Shown one piece after another: positions 25,973 through 34,078 of a DNA stretch of 64,000 bases. Position 1 is the first letter of the stretch; the number at the start of each line of letters is the position of its first letter. Made by a program: the position numbers and the translations under genes. Under the pieces are notes generated by a model that saw only the letters and a list, made by a program, of their open reading frames with translations, was not told where the DNA came from and made no database searches. Source of the DNA: Sulfitobacter sp. (GTDB lineage Bacteria; Pseudomonadota; Alphaproteobacteria; Rhodobacterales; Rhodobacteraceae); NCBI GenBank assembly GCA_029252045.1, contig JAQXCD010000062.1:1-64000 (forward strand). The letters run 5' to 3'.

Positions 25973-28734
25973 TGGCCCAACCTGTCCAAGAGGGCAGGCA
26001 CATGAACCTGATCCGATTTATAGTTGCCCGTCAGCACATGCATCACCAGATTTACACCAAAACGGTAGGCAATCTCGCGCTGGCGCTCGCCGCTATAGCC
26101 GCGTCCGATGGGCAGCATCGGGGTGCCGTTGCTGTTGATGGCCCAAGCGGCGGCCCAGTCGTTACCGCCGATCACAACGGGTGTCACACCGTCATTGAGA
26201 TCGCGGAAGGGCATGCCATCTACCTGTTCTGCGTTGGGGTCCGCAGCCTCTACCCAGACATCGCGACTGTCGTGGCGACCGGGAAAATCTTGCAGCAAAT
26301 AGAATGTACGGGTCATCACATGATCCGCTGGAAGCGGCTCTAACGCGGGGATATCCAGGGGTGCTGCCAGTTCTTGCAGCTTGCGCCCGTTCGGGCTTGA
26401 GGCGCCAAAGCGGGCAGTATCGGCATCGCGCGTGTCAAACAGGATCATCCCGCCAGAGCGCAGATAGGCATTCAGTTTCGCATAGGCCTCCGCAGACGGG
26501 GTTGTTTGCTGTGGCGTGATCGGCCAGTAGAGCATCGGGAAAAAAGCCAGCTCGTCTGTTTCAATGTTCACGCTCATGGGGGGGGATGGCTCAACGGAAG
26601 TACGAAAAAACAATGTGTCGCTGAGGCCTACAAGGCCGGCAAGCGCCACCTCGTCGATGGTGCGATCACCGGTGATTACATGGGCCAACGTCAATTCGGC
26701 TGTTGCAGCAAGGGCAAATTCTTCTGCTGCTGTCTGGGCGTCAGCGGGGGCCCCGAACAGCAGCAGAACACCAAGAGCCGCGGCGGCGGCATTGCTCCGG
26801 TTCAGCAGACGACCCGAGAGTGAAAGTGACACGACGACGTCTGCAAGAAGCAGCAGAATTGACAGGCTCAACAGCCAGCCCGCAATAGGCTGCTCGGGCG
26901 CAACCGCAAGACCACGCACCGGCACATCAGCAGGCCAGACAGCGGGGCTGAGCATGCTATCATCCGTTAGGACATTGCGGGCCAAGGTCCGCTCACTTGA
27001 CGTGTAAAGGCCGGGAGGCATCGTGGGGCCGGTTGTTGCAGCGATGAGCGCCGGACTGTTGACACCCTGAAGGGTACCTGCGTCCGATAGCGTCCCAAAG
27101 CCGTCCAGCACACGACGTGGAATCCATGTCGTGCCTTCCAACGCTGCGGGTGTTGTACTTGCCGCCGAGGAGGAAACGGCCAGTCTTTCCAGCATCTCGA
27201 CAAACAAGCCCGAGAGTGGCAGCGTGGACCACTCCGCCGTGGCAGCGACGTGGAACAGGACGATCTGGCCTTGGCCAACAGCCTTTCGCGTGACCAGCGG
27301 CGTGCCATCACTGAGCGAGGCAATCACGCGCTCGGCGAGTGTCGGATCGGGCTGCGCCACAACTTGGGCACTTACGGTGACATCATCTGGAATATTCAGC
27401 CCGAAGAAAGGCGAGCCATTGCTGAACGGCGCCAGCGCTTTCGGCGCTCCCCAACTCATCGCGCCACCGACGCTGCGGCCACCGGCACGCAAGCGGACTG
27501 GCATCAGCGGGTCTTCGTCGACGCGGGAAATGTCGCTGGCTGCAATGCGCGGCCCTGCAAACCGGACCAGCATGCCGCCGCTCTCGATCCAGTCGGTCAG
27601 AGGGCGCGCTTCCGCTTCTGCCAGTGTGGCGATATCGGCCAGAACAATCACGTCAGGGTTGGCGGGCAAAACATCAGCGAGCGATCCGTCGATCAGATCC
27701 GCAGTCGGGGCAAGAGCCTGTTCGATGTAATGCAATGGCGAAAGAAGCTCCAACCCTTCACGGTTCTCGCGGGCCGAGATCAGGGCCACCTCGCGACGGC
27801 GCAACCCGTCATCGCTGAGCGTTGTGGCACCCGCAGAGCGTTGGCCGGCGATATCAAACCGCGTGAGCCGCGCACGCAATTCGGAGGGCAAAACCATAGC
27901 TGTCTGTGCCTCGGTGTCGCCTGCGTCGAAAGTGGCTGTGGCGGTGGCGAGGATGCGTGCGTTTCCGGCAGGATCACGGCCCTGCGCCTGAACGGTCACC
28001 TCACGCGCCTCTCCTGCAGTGGCGCGTAACACTCGCAGTTGCACGGCCCCATCTTCATAGGTGGCGGGTAGGATTGCCAACACATTTACAGCGGTCTGGT
28101 AGGCCTCGACACTGCCGCGGGTTTGCAAGAGCGACAGAAGGTCATCGCGCCCTTCATAATCCAGTGCATCGCTGAACCATAGGGTGTCAAACCCGCCTGC
28201 ATTCGCTAATACTATGCCTGCGTCTTCCAGCATTGAGGGACTTGGCTGCCATGGGGCGGGTACCAATCCGGCCAGTCTGTTGCGCCACGCATCTGCGGAT
28301 TGGAACACAGGCGGTTCGGGGCGTGTTAGGGTCAAAAAACCAACGGTACGGCCCAGTCGGCTGGCGCGGGTCAGCTGTGCCTCAATCGCTTCCTGCTGCT
28401 GTGGCCAGCGTGTCGCACCCGCCCACGATCCGTCCAGCACAAACAACAGCGGGCCATCGCCCTCTGCCTGTTCTGTTTCGGGGTTCAGCACGGGGCCGGC
28501 GAGCCCCAGAATGATCGCAGCAACCGCCAGCATGCGCAGCAGCAGCAGCCACCACGGGGTGCAGTCCGACACCGTTTCGTCATCCTTCAGACCCAGCAGC
28601 AGCGCCACACCCGGAAAGCGCCGCTTGATCGGCGCGGGAGGCACCGCGCGCAGCAACAGCCACAAGATCGGTAATGCGGCCAAGGCCAGCAAAAGCCATG
28701 GCGCTGTAAAGCCAATGCCGCCCAGAACCATCAT
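25969..28734 (-). CDS. DUF4159 / BatA-like N-terminal domain membrane protein, 921 aa
   Basis: An N-terminal BatA-type segment (GGIGFTAPWLLLALAALPIL, WWLLLLRMLAVAAIILGLAG) gives two helices, then a long periplasmic region including a VWA-like part (LLFVLDGSWAGATRWP), another hydrophobic stretch near 680-720, and a C-terminal DUF4159 domain (SVNIETDELAFFPMLYWPI, GGMILFDTRD). Such proteins sit beside MoxR ATPases and DUF58 proteins. The ATG at 28734 overlaps the DUF58 stop (ATGA); the open frame extends to 28773. The exact role is unknown; a role in envelope protein maturation is inferred from Bat/MoxR systems. Confidence 0.8.
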   Translation of the reverse strand: MMVLGGIGFTAPWLLLALAALPILWLLLRAVPPAPIKRRFPGVALLLGLKDDETVSDCTPWWLLLLRMLAVAAIILGLAGPVLNPETEQAEGDGPLLFVLDGSWAGATRWPQQQEAIEAQLTRASRLGRTVGFLTLTRPEPPVFQSADAWRNRLAGLVPAPWQPSPSMLEDAGIVLANAGGFDTLWFSDALDYEGRDDLLSLLQTRGSVEAYQTAVNVLAILPATYEDGAVQLRVLRATAGEAREVTVQAQGRDPAGNARILATATATFDAGDTEAQTAMVLPSELRARLTRFDIAGQRSAGATTLSDDGLRRREVALISARENREGLELLSPLHYIEQALAPTADLIDGSLADVLPANPDVIVLADIATLAEAEARPLTDWIESGGMLVRFAGPRIAASDISRVDEDPLMPVRLRAGGRSVGGAMSWGAPKALAPFSNGSPFFGLNIPDDVTVSAQVVAQPDPTLAERVIASLSDGTPLVTRKAVGQGQIVLFHVAATAEWSTLPLSGLFVEMLERLAVSSSAASTTPAALEGTTWIPRRVLDGFGTLSDAGTLQGVNSPALIAATTGPTMPPGLYTSSERTLARNVLTDDSMLSPAVWPADVPVRGLAVAPEQPIAGWLLSLSILLLLADVVVSLSLSGRLLNRSNAAAAALGVLLLFGAPADAQTAAEEFALAATAELTLAHVITGDRTIDEVALAGLVGLSDTLFFRTSVEPSPPMSVNIETDELAFFPMLYWPITPQQTTPSAEAYAKLNAYLRSGGMILFDTRDADTARFGASSPNGRKLQELAAPLDIPALEPLPADHVMTRTFYLLQDFPGRHDSRDVWVEAADPNAEQVDGMPFRDLNDGVTPVVIGGNDWAAAWAINSNGTPMLPIGRGYSGERQREIAYRFGVNLVMHVLTGNYKSDQVHVPALLDRLGQ

Positions 28735-29612
28735 GCCGCCACCGCCTTTGCGTCCAGCGCGCCATAGAGCCACAGAAGCCCCGCCTGCGCCGTGCTGTCC
28801 GTGTGATGGATGCCATAGCGCCAGCCTGTCAGCGCGCAGAGCGATTGTAGCTCTGCTTTACGCTCGGCCAGCCGCGCGAGATAACGGTCGCGCAAATCGC
28901 TGGCTTTCAGGGTCTCATGGCTCAGCGTACCGCCCATAGACTGGAAAATTGTGCGGCCCGTGAAGGGAAAGGCCTCTTCTGACGGGTCGAGCACATGGCA
29001 CAACACGCCGCGCACGCCACGGTCGGCGGCTTTGGTCAGGGCGGTACGCACGCCGCCAATATCGCCCATGAAATCGGAGATGAAAACCGTGCGGGCATGG
29101 GGGATCATCCCGCGGTGCTCTGGTGGGGCGTAGTCCGCAACATCGTCACGGCAAAACATCTGCGCCATCGCCATAATCTGGGGACGGCCAGCACGCGGGG
29201 GCAGGGCAGTGCCGGTTAGGCCTACCCGCTCTCCGCCACGGTTCAGCAGGATCGCTACAGCCAGCGCCAGTGCGCGCGCCCGGTCAATTTTCTGCGGCAC
29301 CGCATCGGATGAGGCAAACCGCATCGAGGCCCCTTGATCGACCCACATCATCACAGACTGTGCAATCTGCCATTCGCGTTCGCGGACAAATTCGGTGTCA
29401 CCCATCGCCGAACGACGGTAATCAATCGCACGGCGGCTGTCGCCAATCTGCGCCGGGCGGTACTGCCAGAAATCATCTCCTGCACCCGCACGGCGGCGGC
29501 CATGCGCGCCCAGCAGGACGGCACCCGCCAGATGTTCGGCCCGTGCCAATAGCGCAGGGAAAGCGGCGGCTTCGTCTTGGGACAAGGCACGCAGGGCGAG
29601 GGGATCACTCAT
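28731..29612 (-). CDS. DUF58 domain-containing protein, 293 aa
   Basis: Soluble protein with the DUF58 signature: a Gly/Arg-rich RRRAGAGDDFWQYRPAQIGD (about 40-59) followed by DSRRAIDYRRSA and LVREREWQ-like FVREREWQIAQ. The second half resembles a VWA fold (MMWVDQGASM, VFISDFMGD), but the MIDAS pattern is not complete. DUF58 proteins accompany MoxR ATPases and are thought to act with them as VWA-like adaptors. It overlaps moxR and the DUF4159 gene by 4 bases each. Confidence 0.88.
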   Translation of the reverse strand: MSDPLALRALSQDEAAAFPALLARAEHLAGAVLLGAHGRRRAGAGDDFWQYRPAQIGDSRRAIDYRRSAMGDTEFVREREWQIAQSVMMWVDQGASMRFASSDAVPQKIDRARALALAVAILLNRGGERVGLTGTALPPRAGRPQIMAMAQMFCRDDVADYAPPEHRGMIPHARTVFISDFMGDIGGVRTALTKAADRGVRGVLCHVLDPSEEAFPFTGRTIFQSMGGTLSHETLKASDLRDRYLARLAERKAELQSLCALTGWRYGIHHTDSTAQAGLLWLYGALDAKAVAA

Positions 29613-30634
29613 GCAACGGCAGCTTTTGGAGCTGTCAGGGCTGCGGCAGTCTCGTCAATCAGGGCGGTTAGGCTATCACCGCGCGCGCGCGCGGCAAAGT
29701 TCAACGCCATGCGGTGCGTCAGCACAGGCCGCGCCATATAAATCACATCTTCCGCCGAAGGGGCCAGACGGACCTGCAACAGCGCCCGCGCCCGCACGGC
29801 CAGCATCAAGGCCTGCGCGGCACGCGGTCCGGGCCCCCATGACACGGTCTCCTGTACCCGCTTGCTCGCGCCCGCTTCGTCGGGACGGCAAGCGCGAACC
29901 AGATCAAGGATCATTTCGACCACGCTATCGCCTACAGGCATCCGGCGCAGCAGGCGCTGGGCGTCCAGCAATTCGCCCGCAGTAAAGACCTCGACAGATT
30001 GCGCCTCTTCCTCGCCTGTGGTGGCGATCAGAATGTCACGTTCTGTCGCGCGGTCGGGGTATTCGATGTCGATCTGCACCAGAAAACGGTCCAGCTGTGC
30101 CTCTGGCAGGGGATAGGTGCCTTCCTGCTCAATCGGGTTTTGCGTGGCCAATACATGGAAAGGCTTGCCCAGCGGGCGGTTTTGCCCTGCAACCGTCACA
30201 GTTTTTTCCTGCATCGCCTGCAACAACGCTGACTGCGTGCGCGGGGACGCGCGGTTGATCTCGTCCGCCATCAAAAGCTGGCAGAACACCGGCCCTTCGA
30301 TAAAGCGAAAGCTGCGTGTGCCTTTGGCATCTGTTTCCAGAACTTCCGAGCCGAGGATATCAGCCGGCATCAGATCCGGTGTGAACTGCACACGTTTACC
30401 ATCCATGCCCATGACAGTGCTTAGTGTTTCGACCAGTCGTGTCTTGCCCAGACCGGGCAAACCCACCAGCAAGCCGTGTCCGCCACAGAGCAAGGCAGTC
30501 AGTGTCAATTCAACCACACGCTCCTGTCCGATGAACCGGGCCGTGATGGATTTGCGCGCCTCCGCCAGCTTTTCGCCCAAGGCTTCGATCTGTTCGACCA
30601 TGTCTTCGGCCGCTTGGTGTTCCGCTTGGGTCAT
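29609..30634 (-). CDS. MoxR-family AAA+ ATPase, 341 aa
   Basis: AAA+ chaperone-like ATPase. Walker A GLPGLGKT (58-65), Walker B LLMADEINR, sensor 1 LATQNPIEQEGTYPLPEAQLD, and the MoxR lid domain are visible. The start at 30634 (MTQAEHQAAEDM) has GGAG 8 bases upstream; the frame is open to 30823, but that stretch is antisense to the DUF1285 gene. First gene of a four-gene operon with overlapping starts and stops. MoxR proteins help fold or activate partner proteins, often via VWA domains. Confidence 0.92.
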   Translation of the reverse strand: MTQAEHQAAEDMVEQIEALGEKLAEARKSITARFIGQERVVELTLTALLCGGHGLLVGLPGLGKTRLVETLSTVMGMDGKRVQFTPDLMPADILGSEVLETDAKGTRSFRFIEGPVFCQLLMADEINRASPRTQSALLQAMQEKTVTVAGQNRPLGKPFHVLATQNPIEQEGTYPLPEAQLDRFLVQIDIEYPDRATERDILIATTGEEEAQSVEVFTAGELLDAQRLLRRMPVGDSVVEMILDLVRACRPDEAGASKRVQETVSWGPGPRAAQALMLAVRARALLQVRLAPSAEDVIYMARPVLTHRMALNFAARARGDSLTALIDETAAALTAPKAAVA

Positions 30635-30692
30635 GACTTCTCCGCTGTGCAGGTTATATTGCTCAAATGTAAGTGTATCTCGAACTGAGGGA

Positions 30693-31286
30693 ATGGCAAA
30701 AGCAATGAGCGGACAAAAAACTGTGACTCCGTCAGCGACAAGCCTCGCTGAGTCCATAAAAGCCACAAAAACACGCGGATTGCCGCCTGTTGAGTTGTGG
30801 AACCCGCCGTTTTGCGGTGACATTGATATGGAAATTCGCCGTGACGGGACGTGGTTTTACGAAGGCACGCCGATGGGCAGGGTCGCATTGGTCAAACTTT
30901 TTGCGTCGATTCTGATCCGCGAGGAGGATAAATACTTCCTTGTGACCCCCGTTGAGAAGGTGGGCATCCGTGTTCAGGATGCTCCTTTTGTTGCGGTGGA
31001 CTTCGAAGTGTCAGGCGAAGGCACTACTCAACGCCTGACCTTCACCACCAATCTCGAGGATATAACTGTTGCCGGCCCCGATGCACCACTGCGCTTTGTG
31101 CGTGACGCTGAGACCGGAGAGCCTTCGCCTTACGTCCGCGTCCGTCGAAACCTTGAGGCACTGATTGACCGCAAGAGCTTTTACCGTTTGGTCGAGTTGG
31201 GCGTGCACTACGAAGGATGGTTTGGCGTCTGGTCGGGTGGGCAATTCTTTGGCATCATCCCGTCAGACGAACTGCCGCAGGAATGA
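30693..31286 (+). CDS. DUF1285 domain-containing protein, 197 aa
   Basis: Conserved protein of unknown function with the DUF1285 core: LWNPPFCGDIDMEIRRDGTW (near 35-55), FYEGTPMGRVALVKLFASIL, REEDKYFLVTPVEKVGIRV, and the C-terminal RKSFYRLVELGVHYEGWFGVWSG. The ATG at 30693 follows GAGG closely (2-base spacer); an ATG at 30705 in the same frame has a better but longer spacing and is possible. The frame is open far upstream to 30117, antisense to moxR, and that part is rejected. The gene is divergent from moxR with a 58-base gap. Confidence 0.85.
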   Translation: MAKAMSGQKTVTPSATSLAESIKATKTRGLPPVELWNPPFCGDIDMEIRRDGTWFYEGTPMGRVALVKLFASILIREEDKYFLVTPVEKVGIRVQDAPFVAVDFEVSGEGTTQRLTFTTNLEDITVAGPDAPLRFVRDAETGEPSPYVRVRRNLEALIDRKSFYRLVELGVHYEGWFGVWSGGQFFGIIPSDELPQE

Positions 31287-31288
31287 AC

Positions 31289-31846
31289 ATGCGGCGCATC
31301 CGTCTGGCCTTCTTCGCTGGGATAGCCGCGTTAGGCATATCGCCGATACCTGCCGCTGCGCATGATACCCCGCTTGCGGCGTTTTTCGATCTTGTTGCAG
31401 TCGGGTCTGTGTCCAGTTTCGCCGAGGCGCTGACCCATGAACCTGATCTGGCGGTCAAAGCGGATAAATACGGTTTCTCTGCTGTGCATGTCCTCGACTA
31501 TCTCGGGTTTGAGGACAAACTGGCGCTGTTGCAGCGCTTTGGCGCCGATATCAACGCGCGCAATGACGAAGGGCACGCGTTGCTCCACATCATAATGGAT
31601 CCTGCTTTGATCCCCGTTGCTGTGGCTGCAGGCGCAGATGCGAATTTGGGTAATTATAGCGGGCGTACCCCCCTGATGGTTCATTTGTCAGAGCCTGATG
31701 GCGCGGATTTTGTGCCTGCGTTTGTGGCGGCAGGTGCCGACCTAAATGCGCGTGATGCCAAGGGTAAATCTGTGCTGGACTACGCGGTTGACCATAACGA
31801 CCCCGCGCTGACGGAAATGTTGTTGGCAGCAGGTGCCAAGCCATGA
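31289..31846 (+). CDS. Secreted ankyrin-repeat protein, 185 aa
   Basis: Signal peptide (MRRIRLAFFAGIAALGISP, cleavage after AAA) followed by about four ankyrin repeats; LLQRFGADINARNDEGHALL, AAGADANLGNYSGRTPL and AAGADLNARDAKGKSVLDYA are clear units, and LLAAGAKP ends the array. The ATG at 31289 has AGGA 7 bases upstream; an ATG at 31283 overlaps the DUF1285 stop and is also possible. The last bases overlap the Hyi-like gene (4 bases). It may bind a protein partner in the periplasm; none is known. Confidence 0.8.
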   Translation: MRRIRLAFFAGIAALGISPIPAAAHDTPLAAFFDLVAVGSVSSFAEALTHEPDLAVKADKYGFSAVHVLDYLGFEDKLALLQRFGADINARNDEGHALLHIIMDPALIPVAVAAGADANLGNYSGRTPLMVHLSEPDGADFVPAFVAAGADLNARDAKGKSVLDYAVDHNDPALTEMLLAAGAKP

Positions 31847-32598
31847 GACCAGCCGCCAACCTTTCCCATCTGTGGCCCGAACTGCCCTATCTGGACCGTT
31901 TTGAGGCGGCCGCCACAGCAGGATTTACCGGCGTAGAAGTGCTGTTCCCCTATGCTGTGCCAGCAAAGGAAACCCAACGCGCCCTGTTGCGTGGTGGCTT
32001 GCAAATGGTGCTGATCAACGCACCGCCACCCAATTATACGGGTGGCCAGCGTGGTTTTGCGGCAGAGGTAGGGAATGAGGCGCGGTTTGCCCGCGATATG
32101 CGGCGGGCATACCGCTATGCGCAGGAACTGCGTGTGCCGATGATCCATGTGATGGCGGGTTATACCCATGGGCAAGCCGCCAAAGACACGATGATCGCCA
32201 ATCTCAAACAGGCTGTGCAGGACACGCCCAAGGGCATAACACTCATGTTAGAGCCGCTTTGCCCTGAATCCCTGCCCGATTATTTTCTGAATGATTACGC
32301 CTTGGCGGCCGAGATCATCGCGGCTGTGGATGCGCCCAATCTGCGGCTGCAATTTGACAGCTACCATGCGCAAATGATCCACGGTGATGCCGTGGCGGTG
32401 TTTAATCAATACCGTGATTTGATCACACACGCTCAAATCGGCGATACGCCTGAGCGTGGCGCGCCAGGTACAGGAGACGTTGATTTCCCCGCCCTATTTG
32501 CAGCTCTGTGTATGGCGGAATATAGTGACTGGATCAGCGGCGAATACACGCCCGGCCCTTCGACAGAAGCAACTTTAGACTGGATGAACCTTCTATGA
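31843..32598 (+). CDS. hyi: Hydroxypyruvate isomerase-like TIM-barrel protein, 251 aa
   Basis: Sugar phosphate isomerase/epimerase family (AP endonuclease 2 fold) close to Hyi, which converts hydroxypyruvate and tartronate semialdehyde. Metal-binding parts are visible: LMLEPLCPESLPDYFLN (about 133-149, with the Glu ligand), LQFDSYHAQMIHGD (about 167-180) and HAQIGDTPERGAPGTGDVDF (about 202-221), plus the terminal Glu in SGEYTPG. Activity on hydroxypyruvate rests on similarity alone. It overlaps genes on both sides by 4 bases. Confidence 0.85.
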   Translation: MRPAANLSHLWPELPYLDRFEAAATAGFTGVEVLFPYAVPAKETQRALLRGGLQMVLINAPPPNYTGGQRGFAAEVGNEARFARDMRRAYRYAQELRVPMIHVMAGYTHGQAAKDTMIANLKQAVQDTPKGITLMLEPLCPESLPDYFLNDYALAAEIIAAVDAPNLRLQFDSYHAQMIHGDAVAVFNQYRDLITHAQIGDTPERGAPGTGDVDFPALFAALCMAEYSDWISGEYTPGPSTEATLDWMNLL

Positions 32599-32822
32599 TC
32601 CCCGCACGTTTCGCCCCTGTACTATTCGGATTCATCCTGTCCGGCCTCATGTCCTGCATGGTGTCGTGCATTGCCACTGTGCGCATGCTGGACGGTACAA
32701 CGCCGCTGTTCGGCGCGTGGATGAGTGCGTGGATCTTCAGTTGGGTTATCGCTTTCCCCGTTGTCCTGGTTGTCGCACCCATCACACGGCGCATCGTAGC
32801 CAAGTTGGTCGCCTCACAGTAG
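32595..32822 (+). CDS. DUF2798 domain-containing membrane protein, 75 aa
   Basis: Small protein with two hydrophobic helices (about 8-33 and 42-65) and the DUF2798 pattern LFGFILSGLMSCMVSCIAT plus WIFSWVIAFPVVLVVAP and TRRIVAKLV. Of unknown function. It overlaps the Hyi-like gene by 4 bases, and its 3' end overlaps the convergent GST gene by 41 bases. Confidence 0.8.
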   Translation: MIPARFAPVLFGFILSGLMSCMVSCIATVRMLDGTTPLFGAWMSAWIFSWVIAFPVVLVVAPITRRIVAKLVASQ

Positions 32823-33456
32823 CGCGGGATCCGGTGGGGAACCGGATAGCTGGATCCCCCGCGCGCCACTGCGGGTACTTGTCCATAATTGCGTTGAATT
32901 CAGGTGAGGCCAGAAACGTCTCCAGCCAACGCTGCAGGCTGGGCCACGGCTGTGCGTCGAACCATGTTTTGTCAATAAACGCGAATTGCCGGACAAACGG
33001 CAGAATTGCGTAATCGGCCAACGTGGGGCGCTCATACAACCAGTCCCCCAGTTGCGCATCCAGATCGGCCAGAAATGCGGAAGCATATGCCCGGTGCTCT
33101 GCCGCGTCCTCCTCCGGATAGCGCGCCGCGTATTTGGTGCGGTCCAACGCGTGTTTGAACGGCCCATCTGCACGGGCAATCAGGGCATGACCTGCCTTTG
33201 ACATGTCCAGCCAACCCTGTGGGTCGTTTTGGCTTAACGCCCAGATCATGATGTCGAGGCTTTCGTCCAACACAGTATCACCCGCCATCAGACAAGGCAC
33301 AGTGCCCGAAGGGGATACGGCCAGAAACTCATCAGGTTTGTCGCGCAAGACTACTTCGCGGAGTTCAACTTGCTGGCGGGAAGCAAGAAGCGCCAGCCGC
33401 GCACGCATGGCGTAGGGACAGCGACGGAAAGAGTAGAGGAGGGGCTGTGTTAACAA
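32782..33456 (-). CDS. Glutathione S-transferase, 224 aa
   Basis: Thioredoxin-fold N-terminal domain (about 1-80) with YSFRRCPYAMRAR carrying a CxxA motif (Cys13), typical of Omega/GrxB-like GSTs, and the PSGTVPCL cis-Pro loop plus DESLDIM. The C-terminal helical GST domain follows. The last ~13 codons overlap DUF2798; the tail (RATVRRPTWLRCAV) looks like run-through into antisense sequence, suggesting a mutated stop. The substrate is unknown. Confidence 0.85.
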   Translation of the reverse strand: MLTQPLLYSFRRCPYAMRARLALLASRQQVELREVVLRDKPDEFLAVSPSGTVPCLMAGDTVLDESLDIMIWALSQNDPQGWLDMSKAGHALIARADGPFKHALDRTKYAARYPEEDAAEHRAYASAFLADLDAQLGDWLYERPTLADYAILPFVRQFAFIDKTWFDAQPWPSLQRWLETFLASPEFNAIMDKYPQWRAGDPAIRFPTGSRATVRRPTWLRCAV

Positions 33457-33492
33457 TGGCAGATTGAACTTTTAACAGGATATAGATTGATC

Positions 33493-34074
33493 ATGGACAA
33501 AGATGACCTTTCACGCAGAGCTAAAATCGTTGCAGACGAATATGATGGCATAATTCCTCATACGAGGGAATTTTACAAACTTAGTCTGAAGTATTGAGCG
33601 ATGCAGAGTCGCGGCTCGTTCATTCACTGTGACAATTTGATAAAATATGATGCCGATGCGGAGGACATTTTCGGGTCACTGCAAGAAGCAATGACGCACG
33701 CGGCCGGCCTCGCAAAGTTCTTTTTTCCAGCAATGAACAAGCATTCGCAACGAGACCTAATGATCGCTCGTACCCGGAGCTTGAGGGACGAATACGGGAT
33801 AGGTGACGATCATCCACTAGCTAATAGAGATTTAAGGAACAAATTCGAGCACTTCTACGAAAATTTGGATTTGTTTTTACTTAAAAACGATAGTGGCTGT
33901 TTTCTCCCGATGCCTATTGTGGGGGACTACCGGCTCCAACAAGATCCAGTAGGCAATATATTCAAGCTCATAGATCCCCAAAACCAGCATTGTGTCCTTT
34001 TGGGTGAAGTGTTCGACTACGGAAGTATTCGGGCTTCTATAGAAGTGATTTGTGCCAGTTTCGAATCTGACTAA
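33493..34074 (+). pseudogene. HEPN-like protein gene interrupted by an in-frame TGA
   Basis: An ATG at 33493 (with AGGA about 12 bases upstream) reads MDKDDLSRRAKIVADEYDGI for 34 codons, then TGA at 33595, and an ATG at 33601 in the same frame continues for 157 codons. The longer part has NRDLRNKFEHFYENLD, matching the HEPN RN-xxx-H (Rx4-6H) motif. It is poorer in G+C than its neighbours, so it may be horizontally acquired. Either it is one gene broken by a stop, or the 157-aa ORF (33601-34074, weak ribosome site) is the functional protein. Function unknown; HEPN proteins are often RNA-cleaving toxins. Confidence 0.55.
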
Positions 34075-34078
34075 TCGT

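Noticed and set aside
30117-30692. Long N-terminal extension of the DUF1285 protein
   Set aside because: It is antisense to moxR and has no ribosome site.
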